64,000 nucleotides of DNA from Pseudomonas synxantha BG33R (GTDB lineage Bacteria > Pseudomonadota > Gammaproteobacteria > Pseudomonadales > Pseudomonadaceae), in assembly GCF_000263715.2 (NCBI RefSeq), contig NZ_CM001514.1:730936-794935 (forward strand). The letters run 5' to 3'. The position numbers were made by a program, and so were the translations under genes. Position 1 is the stretch's first letter; each line of letters begins with the position of its first letter. The notes under the pieces are model-generated. The model searched no databases. It worked only from the letters and a program-made list of their open reading frames with translations, and was not told where the DNA came from. Shown here one piece after another: positions 49,520 to 57,573 of this stretch.

Positions 49520-50791
49520 CTACAACGGCAATGCCGATTCACGCCGCAGCTTGTCGCCGGCCGGGTTGAGCGCCTCGCGCAGGAAGCCAAAACCGGTACG
49601 GCGGTCCAGGCGGAACAGGGTATTGGTGACATACACGTCATCGCGCACGCCCACCACTTCCACCACCTCGCTGACGCACCGGCGCCCATCGGGCAGGCGT
49701 GTCAGCTGGATCACCACATCGAGTGCCGCACAGATCATTTGCCGCAGGGTTTTTTCCGCCACCACGCGCCCGGTCAGACCCACCAGGGTCTCCAGGCGCA
49801 GCAGCGCGTCCTGGGCATTGTTGGCGTGCACGGTGCTCATGGAACCATCGTGGCCGGTGTTCATGGCGGTCATCACGTCGAGTACTTCCACGCCGCGAAT
49901 TTCACCAAGAATGATGCGGTCGGGGCGCATCCGCAGGGCGTTGCGGATCAGGTCGCTGGCTTTGACCTCGCCATGCCCTTCGGCATTGGGCGGGCGGGTT
50001 TCCAGGCGCACCACGTGGGGGTGGCCCAGTTGCAGTTCGGCCACATCTTCAATGGTGACCAGGCGCTCATGGGGGTTGATCAATTGGCTGAGGATGTTGA
50101 GCAGGGTGGTCTTGCCGGTACCGGTACCGCCACTGATAAGGATATTGCAGCGCTTGCCCACCGCCTCCTGGAAGAATTCTAAGATACTGTGGTCGATGGT
50201 TTGCATCGCCACCAGGTCGCTGCTCTTGAGCATGTCCTTGCGAAACTTTCGGATCGACAGGCAGGGCCCATCCAGGGCAATCGGCGGGATGATCGCGTTG
50301 ACCCGGCTACCGTCGGGCAGGCGCGCATCGACCATTGGCGAGGACTCATCCAGACGCCGCCCCAGTGGCGCGAGGATGCGCTGCATGACGCGTTCCACAT
50401 GGTGCGCATCGATAAAGCGCAGGTCGCTCTGGTACAGCACACCGTCGCGCTCGATAAACACCCGGTGCGGGCCGTTGACCAGAATCTCGGTCACCGACAC
50501 ATCGCGCAGCAGCACTTCCAGTGGGCCGAAGCCGGTCAGCTCATCGACGATTTCTTCGGCCAGGCGCTCCATCTCATAGCGCGAGATCGCCAGGTGCATG
50601 CGCGTGATGTATTCGGCCACTTTGTCGATGACAAATTGCGCCAGGGATTGGCGCGAGCCTTCCAGCAAATTCTGTCCGGACTCCTCGATGGCGTCGATGA
50701 TGTAGCGATGCAGCACCAGTTTCAGGCCGTCGTGATCGTTGTGCGCGGCGGCGCCGCGAGTTGGGGCGCCGAAGAGTTTTTCGCCGTTCAT
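49520..50791 (-). CDS. tadA: Tad secretion ATPase TadA
   Basis: A 423-residue VirB11/GspE-family ATPase powering pilus extension (and probably retraction in these bifunctional motors). Walker A is ISGGTGTGKTTLLN. The Asp box LVTIEDVAELQL, the His box GHDGSMSTVHANNA and the Walker B region RPDRIILGEIRG are all intact. The N-terminal helical domain precedes. It overlaps tadZ by 4 bases (ATGA), pointing to translational coupling. Confidence 0.96.
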   Translation of the reverse strand: MNGEKLFGAPTRGAAAHNDHDGLKLVLHRYIIDAIEESGQNLLEGSRQSLAQFVIDKVAEYITRMHLAISRYEMERLAEEIVDELTGFGPLEVLLRDVSVTEILVNGPHRVFIERDGVLYQSDLRFIDAHHVERVMQRILAPLGRRLDESSPMVDARLPDGSRVNAIIPPIALDGPCLSIRKFRKDMLKSSDLVAMQTIDHSILEFFQEAVGKRCNILISGGTGTGKTTLLNILSQLINPHERLVTIEDVAELQLGHPHVVRLETRPPNAEGHGEVKASDLIRNALRMRPDRIILGEIRGVEVLDVMTAMNTGHDGSMSTVHANNAQDALLRLETLVGLTGRVVAEKTLRQMICAALDVVIQLTRLPDGRRCVSEVVEVVGVRDDVYVTNTLFRLDRRTGFGFLREALNPAGDKLRRESALPL

Positions 50792-51981
50792 CGACCTGGC
50801 CCCAACAGGCGCTCGAACCAGCGCGTCGAGGGTTTTGCAATGCCCTCGGAGCGTTTCGCCAGGCGCTCACCCAGCTGACGCAGGGCTTGGGTCAAGGCTT
50901 CGCGTGGTGCCAAAGTGAACAGGCTTTGCCCCTGGTTCTTGGCGTTCAGGCGCACTTCTGGGCTCAGCGGCAATACGGCGATGCACTCAAGGCCGAAGCT
51001 TTTCTCCAGCGCTTCGGTGTCGGGGGCGCAGCCTTTGATATAGCGGTCGACAAGCAGCTTGGCATGGTCGAGCTTCATGCCTTTTTCGCGCCACAGGTTC
51101 AGCACCGCGAGGTTGCGGCGACAGTCGAGTACGCCCTGGTCGGTGCACCACAGCAGCTTGTCGCAGTGGCTGACAAAGGTGCGCAATGCTTCGCTGTCAG
51201 CCTGGCCGGTGAGGTTCACCACGATGTGCTGGAAGTGCTGGCGCAGGGCGCTGAGCAGCATGTACAGCTCGGCGGCGCTGGTCACTTCCAGGGGCTCTTC
51301 GTTGCCGGCGTAGGCGAGGATGCGCAAGCCTGTGTCGGTGCTGGTAAACGCGCTGTTGATCAGGGTGGTGTCGAGGCGGCGCAGGTGGCGCAAGGCGTCG
51401 CCGAAATTGAAGGTACTCTCCAGGCCCAGCAGCGCGAGGCTGTCGCCCTTGGGCAGGCCGAGGTCGAGCAGCAGGGTTTGTTGGCCGCTCTTTTGCACCA
51501 CCATCGCCAGGTGGCTGGCGAGCAGGGCGCCATCGGTGTTGCCCTGGGCACCGTAGAGCACGGTCAGGCCGCCAAGGTGGGCATTGGGCGCGGAGGGCGG
51601 CAGGCGTTTGCTCAGGCGCCGCACCAGCCCGGCCACTTCACTGGAGCGCGAGCCATAGGCGACAAAGTCCCTGGCGCCGGCGCGCATGGCGTTGAGTACC
51701 AACTGGTTGTCCATGCCATCGCCGAGCGCGACTACCGCCAGCATCGGCTTGGCTTCCAGTGCGCCTTCGATCAAGGCGCTTTGGGCCACCAGGTGCTCGC
51801 GGTCCAGGCCCACGAACACCAGGTTGGCGAAGGTTACGTCCACCAGCGCCAGCAGTTCGTCGAGGCTGCCACCGCCCACGCTGATCACTTGACCCAGCGG
51901 TGCCAGCGCACCCTGGAGCCATTCCAGGTCGGTGCTGTTGCGGGTGATTGCCAGGAAGGTCTGGCTCAGGCTATCGCTCAT
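50788..51981 (-). CDS. tadZ: Tad localisation protein TadZ (CpaE-like)
   Basis: A 397-residue protein with an atypical receiver-like N-terminal domain (about 1-130) and a MinD/ParA-like C-terminal domain. The latter begins GGLTVLYGAQGNTDGALLAS, where the canonical deviant Walker A would have a lysine; no such lysine is present. A switch-like LLLDLGLPKGDSLALLGL region follows. TadZ localises the machine to the pole in other bacteria. It overlaps tadA and rcpA by 4 bases each. Confidence 0.9.
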   Translation of the reverse strand: MSDSLSQTFLAITRNSTDLEWLQGALAPLGQVISVGGGSLDELLALVDVTFANLVFVGLDREHLVAQSALIEGALEAKPMLAVVALGDGMDNQLVLNAMRAGARDFVAYGSRSSEVAGLVRRLSKRLPPSAPNAHLGGLTVLYGAQGNTDGALLASHLAMVVQKSGQQTLLLDLGLPKGDSLALLGLESTFNFGDALRHLRRLDTTLINSAFTSTDTGLRILAYAGNEEPLEVTSAAELYMLLSALRQHFQHIVVNLTGQADSEALRTFVSHCDKLLWCTDQGVLDCRRNLAVLNLWREKGMKLDHAKLLVDRYIKGCAPDTEALEKSFGLECIAVLPLSPEVRLNAKNQGQSLFTLAPREALTQALRQLGERLAKRSEGIAKPSTRWFERLLGPGR

Positions 51982-53183
51982 TGGGAAAGTCCACTGCGAC
52001 GGTCGAAGTTGCCGTTTTCCAGGAAGAACAGGCGGAACCAGTTCGGGTCATAGTTGCGCAGTTTTTCGCCGGGCAAGGACGGCAATTGCGCATTGGCCGC
52101 TAAGGGTCGAACCAGGTGCGGGGTGACAATCATCAGCAGCTCTTTCTCTTCGCTCTGGATATTGGAGTCACGGAAAAACGCGCCAAGGATCGGGATATCG
52201 CCCAGGCCCGGAAGCTTGGCGATGGTGGAACGGTTGGTACTGCTGATCAGGCCGCTGATCACGAAGCTTTCGCCGTCGGCCAACGACACGCTGGTGTCGG
52301 TACGTCGCACGGTCAGGGCCGGCACCTGGATGCCCTCGATGCGGATCGCATTGTTGTAATCCAGTTCGCTGACTTCCGGGGCGACTTTCAGGGCGATGCG
52401 GTTGTGGTCGATGACCGTGGGCGTGAGGGTCAGGCGAATGCCGAACTCCTTGTATTCGATGGTGATGGTATCGCTGCCGGCACTGGGCACCGGGATCGGC
52501 ACTTCACCACCGGCCAGGAAGGTCGCGCTCTGGCCGCTCATGGCCACCAGGCTCGGGCGCGCCAGGGTGTAGGCAAAGCCGCTGCTCTCCAGTGCGTTGA
52601 TCAATGCCTTGACCCGCCCACCACCGAAACCGATGTTGAAGCTGTCAGCGCTCACCGGCAATTTGAACACGCTCTCGGCTGGAGACAGCAGGTCGGGGCT
52701 GCCGAGGAAGAAGTTCTTGCCCATGCCGAGGATCTTGGTGCTGGCTTCCTTGAGCTTGGTACGGCTGACTTCGACGAAGCGGATGTCGGTCTGCACTTGG
52801 CTGGGCAGTGTCGGGTCTTCGGAGGGCGACAGCGATTGGCTGGTCAGCGCCGAAGTGGCCTTGCCCTTGACGAACACCATGCTCTGGCGCGGGGCGGTCG
52901 AGCAGCTCGTCCACACCATCAGGCTGGTGGCGCCGGTGCCGACGCCGGTCAGCAGGAAGTTGCGGTCGCCATTGACCCGCACGTCGGCGATTTTCGGGTC
53001 GCCAATGGCCAGGCGCGTGATCGCTACTGGCGAGTGCAGTTCAGTTTGCAAACCTTCGCCCACCTCAACCACAGCGGGCAATTGGCCCAGGGCGTTGCAG
53101 TTACCCGGTGCTGCCATCGCCATGCCCACGGGCAAGCACGGCAGCATCAAGGCCAAGGCCAATTGAGCGTAGCGTTGGCTCAT
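51978..53183 (-). CDS. rcpA: Tad outer-membrane secretin RcpA
   Basis: A 401-residue secretin. Signal peptide to about residue 24, an N-terminal BON/N-domain region (ELHSPVAITRLAIGDPKIADVRVNG), and a C-terminal secretin domain with FLAGGEVPIPVPS and the GLISSTNRSTIAKLPGLGDI, P-I-L-G-A-F-F segment. It forms the outer-membrane pore for the Flp pilus. Shorter than typical type II secretins, as usual for this family. It follows rcpC by 19 bases and overlaps tadZ. Confidence 0.94.
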   Translation of the reverse strand: MSQRYAQLALALMLPCLPVGMAMAAPGNCNALGQLPAVVEVGEGLQTELHSPVAITRLAIGDPKIADVRVNGDRNFLLTGVGTGATSLMVWTSCSTAPRQSMVFVKGKATSALTSQSLSPSEDPTLPSQVQTDIRFVEVSRTKLKEASTKILGMGKNFFLGSPDLLSPAESVFKLPVSADSFNIGFGGGRVKALINALESSGFAYTLARPSLVAMSGQSATFLAGGEVPIPVPSAGSDTITIEYKEFGIRLTLTPTVIDHNRIALKVAPEVSELDYNNAIRIEGIQVPALTVRRTDTSVSLADGESFVISGLISSTNRSTIAKLPGLGDIPILGAFFRDSNIQSEEKELLMIVTPHLVRPLAANAQLPSLPGEKLRNYDPNWFRLFFLENGNFDRRSGLSQ

Positions 53184-53202
53184 TCAAGGCATCCTTGTTC
53201 AA

Positions 53203-54147
53203 TCAGGGGGTTTGGGGTGCTGACGCTGCGCCGCGAATCACTTCGACGCCGCGACGCTGGCCGGTGTCGGCAACCGTGGGGGCGATTTTCTTCGGCGGTC
53301 CGCTGAGGGCCAATTGGGTGAATTGGTAGAGGTCGCGGTTGGCGCTTTGCACTTTGTCCGGGGTATCGCTTTCGCCAGCCCAGTAGCGGCTGAGCAGTTG
53401 CTCATCGGCACTGCGCACGGCCAGGCGCAACGTGCCGGCCTGCGAGGCGAGCATCAGCCGGCTCAGCAACGGTTCTGGCACTGCCAGCACGACGCTGCGC
53501 GCGGCGGTACGGCGTTGGGCCGCCTGGGCGCGTTCTTCGGCGGTGGCCGGTGGCGGCACTGCGGGTTGGCCGTCGTTGGCCAGGCCCAGTTGATCGCCGA
53601 CGCTGAGCAAGCGAATCGCCGGAATAACCACCTGTGCCGACTGCTCGGCATTGGCATTGTCCTGGCGCAGGAACAGCAACACATCGACGTAATCGCCGGG
53701 GCTCAACTGGCCACCGGCCCCGATGACTTCATCGACGGCCACGGCCAGGGCGCGTTCATTCGCCCGGATCATGCGGGCCAGGGGGCCGCCGGCGGTGAAG
53801 CTTTCTTCGTTCAGCCAGGTGCCGGCACCCAGGGCACGCAAAGGCGCGCGGCCGATGGCCTGGTCGAGGCTAGTGAGGCTCCCGGCCGGGACGGTGCGCA
53901 GTTTTTCCACCGCCACATCGGCGGCAGTGAGAGCGACGAAAGGCGGCACCGCGTGTACCAGTACCACCACCGGCTGGCGGGTTTGGTCCTCGACGACGGC
54001 GACGGTTTTTTCAACGGAAATGACAGGTTCTGGTGATGGGACCGCCACTGGCACTGGAGAACGGCTAAGCACCAGGCCCCAATACCCTGCAATCAAAGCC
54101 CCAACAAGCAGCAAGCCAGCCAGGACCATGCTGATGCGACTGTTCAT
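53203..54147 (-). CDS. rcpC: Flp pilus assembly protein RcpC/CpaB
   Basis: A 314-residue protein. N-terminal membrane anchor (MVLAGLLLVGALIAGYWG), an SAF-type domain with VPPFVALTAADVAVEKLRTVPAGS and ALGAGTWLNEESF, and an extended C-terminal RcpC domain (QLSPGDYVDVLLFLRQDNA). It acts in the periplasm with RcpA. It is the first gene of the operon; the start ATG follows GGGAGAG-type sequence. It is divergent from flp across 335 bases. Confidence 0.92.
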   Translation of the reverse strand: MNSRISMVLAGLLLVGALIAGYWGLVLSRSPVPVAVPSPEPVISVEKTVAVVEDQTRQPVVVLVHAVPPFVALTAADVAVEKLRTVPAGSLTSLDQAIGRAPLRALGAGTWLNEESFTAGGPLARMIRANERALAVAVDEVIGAGGQLSPGDYVDVLLFLRQDNANAEQSAQVVIPAIRLLSVGDQLGLANDGQPAVPPPATAEERAQAAQRRTAARSVVLAVPEPLLSRLMLASQAGTLRLAVRSADEQLLSRYWAGESDTPDKVQSANRDLYQFTQLALSGPPKKIAPTVADTGQRRGVEVIRGAASAPQTP

Positions 54148-54482
54148 GACGGCTCTCCCTATCCTGTTGCACGGCTTTTTTCCCGTTACTTCAAACGAGT
54201 TAAATTCGCAACTTGGCTGTGATGAACAACTAACGATTTGGCTATTTGAAGGTAGCTCAGCTAGGACAAAATGCCATTACCGAACGAAAAAATTATCCGA
54301 GGTTCAAGGGTGGTCCTGTAAATACAGGATGTGCGGCGTGTTTGCGGCGACTAATACTTTGTGATTAATGCGTTCTTACAGTTGTGAGTGTTAAATTTCT
54401 TGACAATGCTCTAGTGGCACACGGCAATCATTGTGCGGTCCAGCTGTAACGGCGCTTTGTGGCGCATGAAGGAGATCTTCCT
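54148..54482. promoter_or_regulatory. Divergent rcpC-flp promoter region
   Basis: 335 bases, markedly more AT-rich than the genes on either side. It should hold promoters for the rcpC-to-DUF3613 operon and for flp. A dyad CCTGTA-AA-TACAGG lies at 54315-54328 and is a candidate operator. On the flp side TTGACA occurs at about 54400 but no good -10 follows at the usual distance, fitting an activator-dependent promoter. Regulation by PprB is expected from P. aeruginosa but its site cannot be assigned by eye. Confidence 0.5.
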
Positions 54483-54680
54483 ATGATCCTTGACCTGTTC
54501 TTGAAGTTTTACATTCATGCCCAGTTATTTCTGCGCCGCAGAGAGGGGGCGTCGGCTATCGAATATGTGATTATTGTGGCGATAGTTGCGTTGGTTATTA
54601 TTGGGTTCGGCACTGGGCTTGGCGATAAAATCAAAGGCGTCTTCCAGAAAGTATCCGATGCGCTGCCGGCGGCTACTTAA
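54483..54680 (+). CDS. flp: Flp type IVb pilin
   Basis: A 65-residue prepilin. The type IVb processing motif REGASAIEYVIIVAIVALVI places FppA cleavage after Gly with Glu at +5 and Tyr at +6 of the mature pilin. The leader of about 26 residues is long for a pilin, the mature part about 40 residues, small even for Flp. An excellent ribosome site AAGGAGAT lies 7 bases before the ATG, so the frame's upstream part is not used. It is the major pilin of the locus, divergent from rcpC. Confidence 0.95.
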   Translation: MILDLFLKFYIHAQLFLRRREGASAIEYVIIVAIVALVIIGFGTGLGDKIKGVFQKVSDALPAAT

Positions 54681-54733
54681 GCGCCAGGGCTGTTGCTTGT
54701 TGTTTCGGTGATTTTATTTATCAGGTACTGCCC

Positions 54734-55135
54734 ATGACCCCCTTCTCGTCACCCCGCCAACAAATCCTATTGGTGGATGACGAGGAGGATGCGCTGATCG
54801 AGTTGGCCGAGTCCCTCGAAAACGAGGGATTCGTCTGTTTTACCGCCACCACCGTCACTTTTGCTCTGCAAGAACTGACACTTCACCCCGATATCGCTCT
54901 GGTTATCACCGACCTGCGTATGCCCGAAGAAAGCGGCATCTCCTTGATCAAGCGCCTGCGCGAACACACCTCTCGCTCGCATTTGCCTGTGATCGTGATG
55001 TCCGGTCATGCCGAGATGGATGATGTCAGCGATATGCTGCGCTTGCAGGTGCTGGATCTATTTCGCAAGCCGATCTATCTGGTGCGGTTGATCGATACGC
55101 TGGATAACTTGTTTCCCCCCTTGAAGCCTCATTGA
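54734..55135 (+). CDS. Stand-alone response regulator receiver protein
   Basis: A 133-residue receiver with no output domain. Acidic pair in ILLVDDEEDAL, phospho-acceptor Asp in VITDLRMPEESG, conserved Thr/Ser in VIVMSGHAE, and Lys in LFRKPIYLV. It lies 53 bases after flp in the same direction and may be cotranscribed with it. A CheY-like output on pilus or sensor function is likely; the partner kinase could be PprA, but this is inference. No recollection of this gene beside P. aeruginosa flp. Confidence 0.9.
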   Translation: MTPFSSPRQQILLVDDEEDALIELAESLENEGFVCFTATTVTFALQELTLHPDIALVITDLRMPEESGISLIKRLREHTSRSHLPVIVMSGHAEMDDVSDMLRLQVLDLFRKPIYLVRLIDTLDNLFPPLKPH

Positions 55136-55200
55136 TCGATGGATCAAATGCGAGTGCTGCCTGACAGCTGACAGGTATTGAACTAATACACCTCGGTCAA

Positions 55201-55228
55201 AATGTGGGAGGGGGCTTGCCCCCGATAA
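55201..55228. repeat. Single REP unit
   Basis: AATGTGGGAGGGGGCTTGCC followed by CCCGATAA, one unpaired copy of the main REP family, about 65 bases after the receiver gene's stop. Confidence 0.75.
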
Positions 55229-55351
55229 GCATGGGTATGGACACAGCTTGTGTAGCCGCAGCCAACCGTAACCACGATGCGAAGCGAGCAGCTCTTGATC
55301 TTGATCTGCTTTTGATCTCAGGCGCCCCGTTAAACCACGCTGGCCGGAATT

Positions 55352-55445
55352 CGACAGGGATTTGGGGGGTAAACCGGCAGGGATGCCGGTTTAGCCGCCC
55401 CGCGCCATGGATGGCGCGTGGCGGCGGCCCCCCAAATCCCTGTCG
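55352..55445. repeat. Three-way-junction palindrome
   Basis: A perfect 18-bp outer inverted repeat (55352-55369 with 55428-55445; arm CGACAGGGATTTGGGGGG) encloses two further hairpins. The first is a 9-bp stem AAACCGGCA/TGCCGGTTT with a GGGA loop (55371-55392); the second a 15-bp stem with one mismatch (55394-55408 with 55411-55425). Together they can fold into a clover-like cruciform in DNA or RNA. It is not at a gene end with a U-tract, so it is not a plain terminator. Confidence 0.92.
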
Positions 55446-55620
55446 GATTACGGGCACACCGAGCCTAAGCGAGGTGCCGAGTGGTGGGGCAAGAGCCTTT
55501 TGGTTACTTTTGGGCTCTTCAAAAGTGACCCGCTGTAAAAGCGGAACCAATATCAGCCGTTACCGCAGAAATGGATATGTACTCGGTCTGATCCAAGACC
55601 CCCGTCGGCTACAAGGCCGC

Positions 55621-55661
55621 CATCGGGAGCAAGTCGAATCGTCGCACCGCCCCTCCCACAT
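55621..55661. repeat. Decayed REP unit
   Basis: CATCGGGAGCAAG and CCCTCCCACATG resemble the inverted half of the main REP family, but about 15 unrelated bases split them. A degenerate copy near the tpsB 3' end. Confidence 0.5.
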
Positions 55662-55704
55662 GTTCACCGAGTCTGATCCAACAATGATCAAGGCATCAAG
55701 CTCC

Positions 55705-57387
55705 TCAAAGCTGATAACTGAAACTCAGCGTATACCGTGGCCTGCGGTTAAAACTGTCCAGGGCGATATCCGACATCGGCTTGGCCGCCTCCAGGGCGAT
55801 GTTGTAGTACTTGTTATCGCCAAAGCGTAACCCCACTGCCGCCGAAGACATGTCGCTGGCCTTGACCGGCAGGTCGTTGAACCAGGTCTTGGCGCGGTCG
55901 AGCACCACGTAGGGTTGCAAAACCTTCACCCAGTTGCCGGCGCGGTTGAAGCTGTAGTTGACCTCGTACGCCACGCCCCAGCCCTTGTCGCCCGAGCCTT
56001 GATCATCAGGATAGCCACGCCCGAAGTTTTGCCCGCCGAAGGTGGCGCGTTCGCTGTCGGGCAAGGTGTTGTTGCTCCAGTACAACGCACCTGAGAGCAC
56101 GCCTTGCCAGTTGTCGAAGAACTTGTCGCTTTGCACGCCGGAGAGGCGCAGGCGGAAGAAATCGAGGTCGGGTTTTGCCACGTCCAGGTCACTGCGCGCC
56201 TTGGCGCCCAAACCGTCGATGCCTTGGTACAGGCCGCCGCTGATGATACGTAACCGGCGTGCGTCGGCCTTGCGCCAATCACCCTCGAAGGCGAGGGCGC
56301 GCAGGTTGGATTCGATGTCGAAACTCAGCGGGTAGCCCACCAGCTTGTAACGGGTGGTCTGGTCCACCACGTACAGGCGTGTGCCCAGGCTCAATGACTC
56401 GGTGGGAGAGGCGATAAACGGGTGGCTCAGGCCGATGGAATAGCGATCGATCGACTGGTGCGGCTTGAGCTCGAAGCCGCCGTCCAGTTGCACGCTGCTG
56501 TTGGGGTCGGCGCGGTAACGTTCGGCAGCGAGTACCAGTTGGGTGCCCTCGGCATTGATGAACTGGTTGTAGTCCACACGGTAGTAATGCTCTTTGTCCT
56601 CGCCGGGCGGGAACAGGCCGCTGACGGTCAGTTGTTCGCCCATGAACGTTTGCGAATTGCTGGTGGCACTGAGCAAGGCTTGCGTGCCGCCACGGCTTTT
56701 CTGCACCAGGCTCATGCTGGTGGTGAAAGGTTTGCGGCTGGCCTGGATCTGCATGTGCGTGGCGCCATCGGTGGTGCCCGGCGGTGGCACCTGGGCTTGT
56801 ACGGTCAGGCCGGGAATGCGGCTCATCAGCGTGGTGTAGCGCTCGAAGGTCTTGCGCGTCAGCGGGCGTTCGGCCAACAGTTTTTTCGCCAGTTTGTCGA
56901 CGTAGGCCGACACCGAGCCGATGTCGCCGGTTTGCTGGTAGTCCTTGATGTAACCCTCCACCAAAACAACGCGGACCAGGCCGTTTTCGAAATTCTGCTG
57001 TGGCAGGAACGCATAGGACAGCAGGTAGCCGTCCTCCTGGTAGCGGCGGGTGATGCCACGGGTTGCTTCGATCAATTGCGCGAGGTTGGTCTCGCGGCCA
57101 ATCAGCGGTGCGTAGACTTGGGCCGTCTCGGTCAGGGGGTAAATGGTGCCGCCTTCGATCTGCAGCTTGCGAATGGTGACCTTGGTGTCCATCAACAGGG
57201 GCTGGCCGGCAGTCGGCGGTGCTTCAGGCACTTGGGTTTGTGGCGTGGCCGGTCGATAGGCATCGGCGGGCAGGTTGGGTACCGGCAAGGTGCGCACGCT
57301 GTCATTGCTGTTCAAAAAGCTGGGAAGGGGCTCGGCCTGGGCGTAAGCGCTGAGGGTTAGCATTAACAACGGCGTTAATACGCGCAT
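55705..57387 (-). CDS. TpsB-type two-partner secretion transporter (ShlB/FhaC/HecB)
   Basis: A 560-residue outer-membrane protein. Signal peptide MRVLTPLLMLTLSAYAQA, a linker, two POTRA domains (about residues 60-205, e.g. KVTIRKLQIEGGTIYPL and GLVRVVLVEGYIKDY), and a 16-strand barrel. The lid-loop motif is FGRGYPDD (family V/F-RG-Y/F). The C-terminal strand ends in YTLSFSYQL, an aromatic-rich membrane signature. GGAG lies 6 bases before the chosen ATG; an in-frame ATG six codons upstream is less likely. It exports a TpsA protein across the outer membrane, but no conventional TpsA is encoded nearby. Its upstream neighbour is the glycine-repeat lipoprotein gene. Confidence 0.92.
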   Translation of the reverse strand: MRVLTPLLMLTLSAYAQAEPLPSFLNSNDSVRTLPVPNLPADAYRPATPQTQVPEAPPTAGQPLLMDTKVTIRKLQIEGGTIYPLTETAQVYAPLIGRETNLAQLIEATRGITRRYQEDGYLLSYAFLPQQNFENGLVRVVLVEGYIKDYQQTGDIGSVSAYVDKLAKKLLAERPLTRKTFERYTTLMSRIPGLTVQAQVPPPGTTDGATHMQIQASRKPFTTSMSLVQKSRGGTQALLSATSNSQTFMGEQLTVSGLFPPGEDKEHYYRVDYNQFINAEGTQLVLAAERYRADPNSSVQLDGGFELKPHQSIDRYSIGLSHPFIASPTESLSLGTRLYVVDQTTRYKLVGYPLSFDIESNLRALAFEGDWRKADARRLRIISGGLYQGIDGLGAKARSDLDVAKPDLDFFRLRLSGVQSDKFFDNWQGVLSGALYWSNNTLPDSERATFGGQNFGRGYPDDQGSGDKGWGVAYEVNYSFNRAGNWVKVLQPYVVLDRAKTWFNDLPVKASDMSSAAVGLRFGDNKYYNIALEAAKPMSDIALDSFNRRPRYTLSFSYQL

Positions 57388-57485
57388 AGGACACTCCATG
57401 GTCAACTGCAGCAGCGCTTCGGGCCCGCCGGGTTCTGGGACTCGGTTCGGGAGGGTGGCGGCTCATCACACAAGGCGTCGCCCAT

Positions 57486-57520
57486 AAAAAAGACGAGAGA
57501 CTTATTTAGGGTCTCTCGTC
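57486..57520 (-). terminator. Strong rho-independent terminator between the glycine-repeat gene and tpsB
   Basis: On the minus strand GACGAGAGAC pairs with GTCTCTCGTC (10 bp, 9-base loop), followed by six T. It lies 54 bases after the glycine-repeat gene's stop and about 100 bases before the tpsB ATG, so tpsB must rely on read-through or on its own promoter. Confidence 0.9.
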
Positions 57521-57573
57521 TCAACCAAGCGTAGGCGCTGTAGGGGAGGCCGTCTAATCGGCCAGGTGCATTT

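Larger units (their letters stand above)
55136..55704. other. Gene-free 569-bp intergenic region rich in repeats
   Basis: Between the receiver gene and tpsB (convergent stops) no coding frame was believable. It holds a REP unit (55201-55228), the three-way palindrome (55352-55445), further stems AAGAGCC/GGCTCTT (55491-55519) and CCGCT/AGCGG (55530-55544), and a decayed REP unit (about 55621-55661). From memory, the 55270-55560 part resembles a dispersed repeat common in P. fluorescens genomes that is often mis-annotated as short hypothetical proteins. Confidence 0.7.

Noticed and set aside
54311..54332. LexA-type SOS box in the flp-rcpC gap
   Set aside because: The dyad has CTG-N6-CAG spacing; LexA sites in Pseudomonas need CTG-N10-CAG.
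55204..55830. A 208-codon plus-strand frame in the gap before tpsB
   Set aside because: It is made of REP and palindrome repeat sequence and runs into tpsB antisense; such frames are known false gene calls.
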